A stretch of 64,000 nucleotides of DNA, taken from positions 11,556,462 to 11,620,461 of the forward strand of contig NC_134034.1 of the NCBI RefSeq assembly GCF_964204645.1. The letters run 5' to 3'. A program made the position numbers and the translations under genes. This DNA comes from Tubulanus polymorphus (lineage: Eukaryota; Nemertea; Palaeonemertea; Tubulaniformes; Tubulanidae). Of the stretch, positions 42,201 through 52,600 are shown one piece after another. Every line of letters starts with the position of its first letter. The first letter of the stretch is position 1. The notes beneath the pieces were generated by a model. The model worked only from the letters and a program-made list of their open reading frames with translations. It searched no databases and was not told the origin of the DNA.

Positions 42201-45200
42201 TTATTAAAAAGTGTAAACAATGACTGCCCGCATTAAAACAAAACAGGAAAAACCGCGTCAAACATAATATCCTGAATCACGCAGTCCTCAATAAACAGGA
42301 TTTCCTGTCGAGGATCGTACGCAGTTAACACGCGCAGTTCTGTCGGTATTTACAACTCCGACCGCAGCAAGAATTCATTTTAATATTTCATACTGTAATT
42401 ATGGATATAACTCCTATACACCCGTGCACCTCTCCCCTCAAAACATCGTAACAAAATACTCAATTCAATTTATATTTGACAGCACCACTCCTGGTGTCGT
42501 GAAACCATGCGGTGTTGTTACAGAATTCAACTGTCGTTAGCCGATACCCGATAATCCGGATAATTCCAGATCACATAGCGTTCTACGGCTGCTCCGCCGG
42601 TGACCTTGAGAATCTAATAGAACTGGGTTCAGAGTCAACTGTGGAACTGGGTTCAAAGTCAACTGTGGAAGTGGGTTCAGAGTCAACTGTGGAACTGGGT
42701 TCGGAGTCAACTGTAGGACTGGGTTCAGAGTCAACTGTAGGACTGGGTTCAGAGTCAACCGTAGAACTGAGTTCAGAGTCAACTGTAGAACTGGGTTCAG
42801 AGTCAACTGTAGGACTGGGTTCAGAGTCAACTGTGGAACTGGGTTCAGAGTCAACTGTAGGACTGGGTTCAGAGTCAACTGTAGGACTGGGTTCAGAGTC
42901 AACTGTGGAACTGGGTTCAGAGTCAACTGTAGGACTGAGTTCAGAGTCAACCGTAGAACTGAGTTCAGAGTCAACTGTAGAACTGGGTTCAGAGTCAACT
43001 GTGGAACTGGGTTCAGAGTCAACTGTAGGACTGAGTTCAGAGTCAACTGTGGAACTGGGTTCCGAGTCAACTGTGGAACTGGGTTCAGAGTCAACTGTAG
43101 GACTGGGTTCAGAGTCAACTGTAGGACTGGGTTCAGAGTCAACCGTAGAACTGAGTTCAGAGTCAACTGTAGAACTGGGTTCAGAGTCAACTGTGGAACT
43201 GGGTTCAGAGTCAACTGTAGGACTGAGTTCAGAGTCAACTGTAGGACTGGGTTCAGAGTCAACCGTAGAACTGGGTTCAGAGTCAACCGTAGAACTGGGT
43301 TCTGAAGAACCACAGAACCACTCGAGCTCGATCCAGTTAAACGACGACACATTGAGATGTGATGGAATGCTAATAACACTCAATTTTCCTTATGTCGGAA
43401 AACATGCGAGCGCAAAAATCCACAAATCGCTCGGCCTCGAACGGCGCGGGCGTGTAATAAACTCCATTATAACAGTGATATTCGACCCAGGGGGATGAGT
43501 TTTTATCAGAACCATTAGAACCATAAGCGGCAGACGCCGAGCGAATCGACGAGATATTTCACTAGGAATCGCTGAAAATCCCTGACGATTCCCTCGACGC
43601 CGCGCGACCCCCCGTGATTAAACGCTATCGTTTCAAAACGCATTTTAAATCGAGTTTGGGAATTAATACATCGAAATAATACATCGAAATGCCGTAAATT
43701 GCGTAGAATTCATCTAAATAGAACAGTCATTAAATCGTAAATAGAATAGTTGAAGTTGTCGAGGCGAAAGTGTCGTTTCAGTAGATCTTGTATAAAACTG
43801 AGAGTCATCATCACTGACAGCTCAGCGTTCCTTCAGTATGCTGCAATGTTAAAAGGGCCGTATTATGACATCGTGGCTGCTGAACTAACAAGGCTTTCGA
43901 TCCACCCAAAAAACAGAGTTTAAGCTCGTAATGTTCTATTTGTCCACATCCACTCGATATATTTCAAAACAATTATCAGCATTGATAGAATATTGGCATC
44001 CACTCTGGTCGGGACAGCAGATATTTTATAAAGGGTTGGCTGACGATTTTAAAGAGGGGTGGTTGTGAAAATGAAAGAGGTGTGGCCGCCTCTCTAAAAC
44101 CTGTAGTGGATTGAGAACACTAGAATCGATAAGAGCTATATTTTCATAGCTGTTTCTCAAGCAGAACGAACGGACTAAACAGACTGACCGGACAGACGAC
44201 TATAATAGACTATAATGGACTAGACTAGGACGGTTGGTTATTACCCGTCTCTCAATAATAATACGCAATCATGTATGATTATGTGATTTTTGGTAGAGTG
44301 TCTTCACGCATGCGAAGATCTATAAACAGCCGATCGGTCGGTCCGGTTATCATTTCCCCCCCCCCCCCGGGTTCCTCCTGATCAAATCGACCGGTCTTCG
44401 TAAATCTGGGGTAAGTAGTCAGACTTAAGACCGGTCTAACACCGATTTAGTATCATAGCCAACATAACAACTTAAGACCAATCTTAAGATTCAAGACCAC
44501 TTTTGCAACTGTGCAACTGGGTCATTCTACACGGGGTATCGGGTTTTTAAGCTGATTTGAGTTTGACGAAAGCATTTTGGACCGCGTCCTTGAATTGGCC
44601 CGGCCTAGAATAGATACTTAAGCAGTTTAAACCACGTCCTTGAATTGGATTTTAGTATAGAACTAGAACAGATGTAATGTCATATAAAATCCGATAACTG
44701 GCTCTCAATCTGCGGGTGTCTGAGTCAGCAATCCGGATTTTTACTGAACCGCTACATAAAGAATCGGCGCTATATAAACACTGTATACTGTAATATCATC
44801 TGACATATGAGAGATGAGACGATGAGGGGGGAGTGGAGAGAAGGGAGAGAGTGAGAGGGGGTGAGAAGAGACAGAGTATGAAGATGAAGAGAGAGAGAGA
44901 GAGCAATTACATTATTCATAACCCAGCACCGGCGTGCGTAGTCGTTTGTGAGAGTGGTTAAAAATATATAGTTAAGAGTTTTTTTGAGTTGTACGTTCAA
45001 TATCTACAGGAAACTAGTGCACGCATGCACGCGTGCGTGCGGAAATAGGGTGGCTCCATGCTGCGTGTATTTTAGATTGAGTCTTACTATAAACATCAAC
45101 CCTTGCGTACTCTTAAACATCGACATATTTTTCCGGTTACGCATTATTTGCAATAAACCGAAGATGTTTTTTCGAGTCAAGATTCGACGAGATTTTCGCC

Positions 45201-46559
45201 TTGTTTTGAGGGTTCTAAAATCTATCGTAGTAATCAGCACGAGTCCATGGTCCAGTTTTTTATAGCAAAATCATGATTACTTACTTATGCGGAGCTTTCA
45301 TTTCCCCCAAAAATGGTCCTAAGACTGGTTGAAAGTTGTTATATTGGCTATAGAACTAAAATGGTCTTAGACTGGTCTTAAGTCTAAGCCTTGACTGTGA
45401 ATTAGCCCCGTCAATTGGTCACGTGACTTAAGTCCCAAGTGGTCTTAAATCTTAACACAGGTCTTAAGTTGGTAGATTTGCTAACGAACTTGAAGTTGGT
45501 CTCGGCCCGGTCTCAAATCTAAGCAACATGGCCCCAGGACTGAAGAAATCAAACTGGAGTCGTGTTTTTCACCAAATTTCTAAAATCAGAATTTTTTTGT
45601 TGGCAAAAGTTTGATTCATTGATTTTAGTCATTTTTGTTGTCACTGTAAAGATCAGATTTTTTTAGATCACGCAGTGGTGTTTGGCATGCCGTTGGTGTG
45701 AGAAGAGTAGATCGCAAACATTCTCTTTGCTCTCTCTCTCGGCAGACGGATTAATGCGTCGAGATAAGAGCTAAATAAACTCCGTTCCGACTGTTCAGAA
45801 AATACGGGCTGAGATTGAGCAAGAATCATAGGAAAAAATCGAGGGATTTTTCTATCAGGTTTTTTGTCCATATAGTCACAACTAACATCAGCAACAAGCC
45901 CGAAGACCATCTTAGTTCAAATTTCCAAGACCAGTCTAAGACCATCTTAGCCACTCTAACAACCTTACACCAATCTAAGCTCATTTTAGTTCTCTAAACA
46001 AGCTAACAGCTTAAGAACAGTTTAAGGTTATTTTGGTTCTATAGCCGATCTAACAACTTAACACCAGCCCAAGACCACCTTAGTTCTGCGAACAATGTTA
46101 CAAGATGCTACGACCACTTTTGGGCTTAGGCCTCAAATGGAACCGGCCGCAAAATCCAGATTTAAATCCAGTCCAAGCTCAGTTTACGTATCAAATAGAT
46201 ATCATAGAGGGGTATGTGGAGGTGGTGTTCATTTCCAAAAAAATTTCATTCATCAATCAGTCATGATGATGTCATAGGGGGATGATTAAGGATGGCAGCG
46301 AGAGCATGTTATATGTATTGCTGTGGCAAGTGAGTAACAGGATAATAATGAAGGAAATGGTGTTAAACGTTTAGAGAAATATAGCATTCATCAAGAGTTT
46401 TTAATGTCAGAAATATTTCTCCTCATAGAAAACAGGAATGATTCATTCATGAGATTTAAACGCTAGCAGATGAGACATAAGAGAGAGGGAGAGAGAGAGA
46501 GAGAGGGGAGAGAGAGAGAGAGAGAGAGGGGGAGAGAGGGAGGAGAGAGTGAGTGAGTA

Positions 46560-46600
<41 letters not shown>

Positions 46601-49600
46601 AAGAGCTACTCTTGATTCTTATCGATATAAAATATACAGGCATTTTTTCACAGTGAATTGCTGTTGATTTCTGACACGCGCACAAGCGCACGGCCCGCAC
46701 CCTGCACCCTGCAGCGTAGCTCGGCGAGAGGAGTTTATTTCTCACTGATTAAAACTAAAAAACACCGACCAAGGTTTATTCAATCAGTCATATATCAGTT
46801 CCCTCTCCCCAAAACGACCAGTCCAGATACTGAAATGAGGCCTATTAGAATCTTGTGTATATATGATAATAATTACATGTATACAGGATAATCATCTCAG
46901 ATACATACGCACATTACTAATAGAGGAATGTGCTGAATGAGTTTATTCAAATAACACTAACTTCCAACTTTAGATAACATAGAGATAGAAAGAGGTGAGG
47001 GGGTGAGTGGAGGACAGAGTCGAGAGATGGGAGATAGGGAGGGAGAGAGGGAGAGAGGAGAGGAGAGAGGGAGAGGAGAGAGAGGGAGGAGAGGGGAGAG
47101 GGGAGAGGAGAGAGGGAGAGGTGAGAGAGGGAGGAGATAGGAGAGGGGAGAGGGGAGAGGGGAGAGGAGAGAGGAGAGGGGAGAGGGGAGAGGAGAGAGG
47201 GAGAGGTGAGAGAGGGAGGAGATAGGAGAGAGGGAGAGGAGAGGGAGGAGAGGGGAGAGGAGAGAGGGAGAGGAGAGGGAGGAGACAGGGGAGAGGAGAC
47301 AGGGGAGAGGAGAGAGGAGGGGGAGAGGAGAGAGGGAGAGGTGAGAGAGGGAGGAGAGGGGGAGAGGGGAGAGGAGAGGGAGAGGAGAGAGAGGGAGGAG
47401 ACAGGGGAGAGGAGAGGAGGGGGAGAGGAAGAGGGAGAGGTGAGAGAGGGAGGAGACAGGGGAGAGGAGAGAGGGGGAGAGGAGAGAGGGAGAGGTGAGA
47501 GAGGGAGGAGAGGAGAACAGAGGAGCAGAGGAAAGAGGAGAAAGAGGGGAGAGAAAAGGAGAGGGATCTAGAGAGAGAAGGGGAGAGGGGGATAGAGAGA
47601 GTGGAGAGGGAAAGAGAGAGTGGATATAGGTAATATCAGAGACGTACAGACTGATGACTACACGCACGAACTGAGAGAAAGTTCAAGAATGTTTCAACAA
47701 GGTCATCTCTCTATCCGCCGCCGTACCTCCAGCCTCACAGTTTACAACACACCGTGATGAAAATAGTGCCGGCATTCAAAAAATAGCAGCAGAAACCGTG
47801 AAATATGAAATCAACGATAGACTATGTGAACGAAACGGAAATCATTGAGATAAATCTTGAGCTGTTTCATCCTCCTCAAGGAAACACATTGACTGTGAAC
47901 ATGTTTTTTTCCCCGTTAACTACTGTGCATAAGATCGTTAGCATTAAAGTTAATTAAGATAAGGTTAATGAAGTACTAAAACTGGCAGTAGTACTGGTAC
48001 ACTCTCTGCAGGAATGTATGCTTTGTCAACTTCATACAAAGAGTTTTAATATTGTTTATGTTGATCTAGTCAGGCCCCAAACTAATCATTCCTCATTCAG
48101 GTCAAATCATAAATTACCAGATAACATTTCATGAAACAACAGACAGCGCGACAGATAGGACACTAATTCAGTAGTTATCAGCCGCAACCGGAAACCGCTA
48201 CTGGCAGGTGAGGTCAAGGGTGCATCTAATTTCATCATCGGGCGAGCATTTATCCAAAACAATTCTTTCCTCTCAATCGCAAAAATACAACGGCAACAAA
48301 AAAGTGTTCAGGGGGGGGGGGGGCAGATCCAGGAACTCAGAATGCAGGGTCCTAAACTTTCTAGGCATAAAGAGGGACCCGAAAGGCAAGAAAAAGGGTT
48401 TCAGGGACTCCCCCTAAAAAATTTGAAAAAAAATGTATCATTTTCTGAGCGATTCTAAAACGAAATGACCCGCATAAAAAACCTGGGCAAAGAATAAAAT
48501 CCTAATTTCATTATCATCGCAATTTTGACTAGGCCTAGCGTTGAATAGAATAAGACGAATTCAAATATCTTCGTTAAATCTGTAGAATAAGATGAATTCA
48601 ATGAAATATCTTTCTTAAATCTATCTGCGTCGCTCACAGGGGCATTTCTGAAGTAAGGATACAGAATGTAGTACAACTGGATCTGGTATAAACAGCAGCG
48701 GTGCTGGTTTTTTTTTCTGTGAAGTAATGAATGAAATATTCTCGTTTCCTCGGTTTATAGTGAAACACATGCATAAAATAGTTTATAGCAGCAGCCGTTT
48801 ATACGCGAAGAGTGCTTCATACAGCGCGATGTATTATTGTCATCTCGAAATCGGATAACTTTATATTCTGATTTCCCGAGTGAAGCACGTTTTTAAATTG
48901 TTCGTAAAACTGGCTTCTGAATCCGTTGAGTTGTTACCGAATAACTGCGCCCTAAACAGGCTTTACGATTGGAGAGCTTTAACAACCATCGATGAAATAC
49001 TCCCTGAGAGATGATATAAAATCCCTGCAAAGATTTGAAAGAGTCTGAAATGTTTCCTTGAGCTAGTGTAGTTTATTCAACGTTTCGACTTTATCCTAAT
49101 AGTCATCTTCAGGAATACAGTATTCCTTGAGCTAGTGTAGTTTATTCAACGTTTCGACTATATTCTAATAGTCATCTTCAGGAATACTGTATTCCTTGAG
49201 CTAGTGTAGTTTATTCAACGTTTCGACTATATTCTAATAGTCATCTTCAGGAATACTGTATTCATTGAGCTAGTGTAGTTTATTCAACGTTTCGACTTTA
49301 TCCTAATAGTCATCTTCAGGAATACTGTATTCCTTGAGCTAGTAGCTTATTCAACGTTTCGACTATATCCTAATAGTCATCTTCAGGAATACTGTATTCC
49401 CTGAGCTAGTGTAGTTTATTCAATGTTTCGACTATATCCTAATAGTCATCTTCAGGAATACTGTATTCCTTGAGCTAGTGTAGTTTATTCAACGTTTCGA
49501 CTTTATCCTAATAGTCATCTTCAGGAATACTGTATTCCTTGAGCTAGTAGCTTATTCAACGTTTCGACTATATCCTAATAGTCATCTTCAGGAATACTGT

Positions 49601-52600
49601 ATTCCCTGAGCTAGTAGTTTATTCAACGTTGACTATATCCTAATAGTCATCTTCAGGAATACTGTATTCCTTGATCTAGTGTAGTTTATTCAATGTTTCG
49701 ACTATATTCTAATAGTCATCTTCAGGAATACTGTATTCCTTGAACTAGTGTAGTTTATTCAACGTTTCGACTTTATCCTAATAGTCATCTTCAGGAATAC
49801 TGTATTCCTTGAGCTAGTAGCTTATTCAACGTTTCGACTATATCCTAATAGTCATCTTCAGGAATACTGTATTCCCTGAGCTAGTGTAGTTTATTCAATG
49901 TTTCGACTATATTCTAATAGTCATCTTCAGGAATACTGTATTCCCTGAGCTAGTAGTTTATTCAACGTTGACTATATCCTAATAGTCATCTTCAGGAATA
50001 CTGTATTCCTTGATCTAGTGTAGTTTATTCAATGTTTCGACTATATTCTAATAGTCATCTTCAGGAATACTGTATTCCCTGAGCTAGTAGTCTATTCAAC
50101 GTTGACTATATCCTAATAGTCATCTTCAGGAATACTGTATTCCTTGATCTAGTGTAGTTTATTCAATGTTTCGACTATATTCTAATAGTCATCTTCAAGA
50201 ATACTGTATTCCTTGAGCTAGTAGTTAATTCAACGTTTCGACTATAACATTAAGTCATCTTCAGGAATACAGTATTCCTTAGGATAATTAGGATTAAGTT
50301 AAGTTAAATAAACCACAGCATCAGGAAACCTTTTTCGAATACCCTATAGGCCCATTGGAACGCTTGAATTTTGATTCCGAAAAATATTTGAAACGAAAAC
50401 TATTTTTCGGGATAAAACTCGACCATGAACGACCGGGTCTCAGGCGTAAATATAGATATTCGTTTGCGTGAATATTTATTGATAATATTTGAGAGGTCGA
50501 TATAATAGGGACCCATGAGCCGCGAGATAAATATTGAAATATCGAAAAATAAACAAAACTCAAATCACGGGAAATTAAACTAGAATCGCGCGTGTCGTGT
50601 CATACAACAAATGGCTGGTGAATTTCTATGAGTAAAAATGACTTTAATTCGAAAATGCTGAATTTCTAGTAAAACCGTTTAAAATGTGGAATTTCTTGTT
50701 AAAACCATAAAATAGGTCTCTCGTTTTCTTAAGAGTTTCTATTCAACGTGTTTCTATTCCTGGCTTTTCTAAAAACCAACCAACACTTCGAAAACCGTAG
50801 CTCAAGGCTCCCATACTAATAATGGAACATGGTTCCTACAGATAATTTTTTACGGAGATGATTTCCAGAACTTTAGGGGTATTTTAGGGGCCTGAGGTTC
50901 AAAAGCCAGAATTTTAGGGTATTTCTTCCCTAAAAAATGGAATTCCGGAATTTTAGGGTATTTTAGGAATTTTAGGGGCTGTAGGAACCATGTGGAACTG
51001 CAGAAAGAATTTCTATGAATCAGAATTTTCCTTATTGTTTTTCTTAAAAACAGAAAAACTTCAAGAAGTTACGAGCGAAAACGTCAATGTACAGACAGTA
51101 TAGCGCGTACAGCGGTGAAGTATGAAATGGCACAGTGGCCTATTAAACCAGAACACAATAGATCAGGTCTCTCCTCTACCCTAGGCTAATTCAGTACAGA
51201 CATTTTTTTACCTCAACTATTTCCTTCCTAAAATAGAAGAGAGAAAATTTTAAACTACATACACAACGACGGCGTAGAGATCGTACTATAAGCGCAGCCA
51301 GACAACTGGCTTAAAAACTGTTTTTAACTATCTTTGTAAGAAAATTGGGCTCAGTCTAGTCTGATTATCCAGAATCAAATCTTAATCGAACCCACACAAC
51401 TGTGGAACCGGGTTCAAGGTGAAATCAAACCCACAACTGTGGAACTGGATCCAGAGTCAATTTAACCTACACAACTGTGGAACTGGATCCAGGGTCAAAT
51501 CAAACCCACACAACTGTGGAACTGGATCCAGAGTCAAACTAAACCCACAAAACTGTGGAACTGGGTTTAGAGTCAAATTAAACCCACACAACTGTGGAAC
51601 TGGATCCAGAGTCAAATCAAACCCACACAACTGTGGAACTGGGTCCAGAGTCAAACTAAATCCACAAAACTGTGGAACTGGGTTTAGAGTCAAATTAAAC
51701 CCACACAACTGTGGAACTGGATCTTGAATCAAATCAAATCCACATGAATGTGGAACCTCGATCCAGAGGCAAATTAAACCCAAACAACTGTGGAACTGGG
51801 TTCAGAGACAAATTGAACCCCCACAAATGTGGGACTGGACTCAACTGGAGACAATAAGCCACACAACTGTCAAATTAAACCCACGCGACTGTGGAACTGG
51901 GCTCGCCATACAACTGTGGAAGTGGGGCGGATATTAAGCAGGGAATTCATGAGTAATTTATTCCGGGCAGTGAGTAGATAATTGTGGTGAAATTATCTGT
52001 GTTCATTTCCATTGATCTATGATATAATTAATAGATTAGCCTAGTGACTACAGAATTACACGCACACACACCAGTCAGTGAGAGAGAGCGGAGAGAGCAA
52101 CATTGTCAAATAGTTTCATCATGAGTAACAAAAGCAACTAAATTGACGAGTTCTAATAAAACCACATAAGGTCTTTGTCAACAAGAATTATTTATTGAAA
52201 TGCATATATTGGTTTTATCAACGTCGACACTAGAATGCTTTTATAGAATGCTTCTTAGTATCAATTATTAATAAGAAATCTTTGTAAGTCTTGTTGTCGT
52301 ATCGAATGGGGGTCTGTTTGTTTAACGATACCGGTATCAAATTTATGGAGAAGTGATGACTTATCCGACTCGCGGAGTCGTAGTTTATTGAACCCACATC
52401 TTGAGTCACCTGTGGGTCTTCCTAGAAATTGTATATTTTGGTTTTCCCCAATACGTTCCCGGAATGGAATAGAGTTGACCGAGCCTACAATATTTTTTAA
52501 ACTTTATTTACGCTCTTAAGAGTTTTATCAAAACGAAGGTAAATTACTTTGTTTAATTAAACTTAATTACTTCGTGATTTTAATTCCTTATCATTTCAAA

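Noticed and set aside
42512-43498. 328-codon plus-strand frame and two 260-280-codon minus-strand frames
   Set aside because: The 24-bp repeat unit is a multiple of three, so stops are absent on both strands by construction. No domain, no start context, and it lies in an intron.
49065-50275. Hammerhead ribozyme array
   Set aside because: CUGAAGA and GAAAC core pieces and a stem II are present, but I could not find a paired stem III with a UH cleavage site in the right place. Kept only as a question in the findings.
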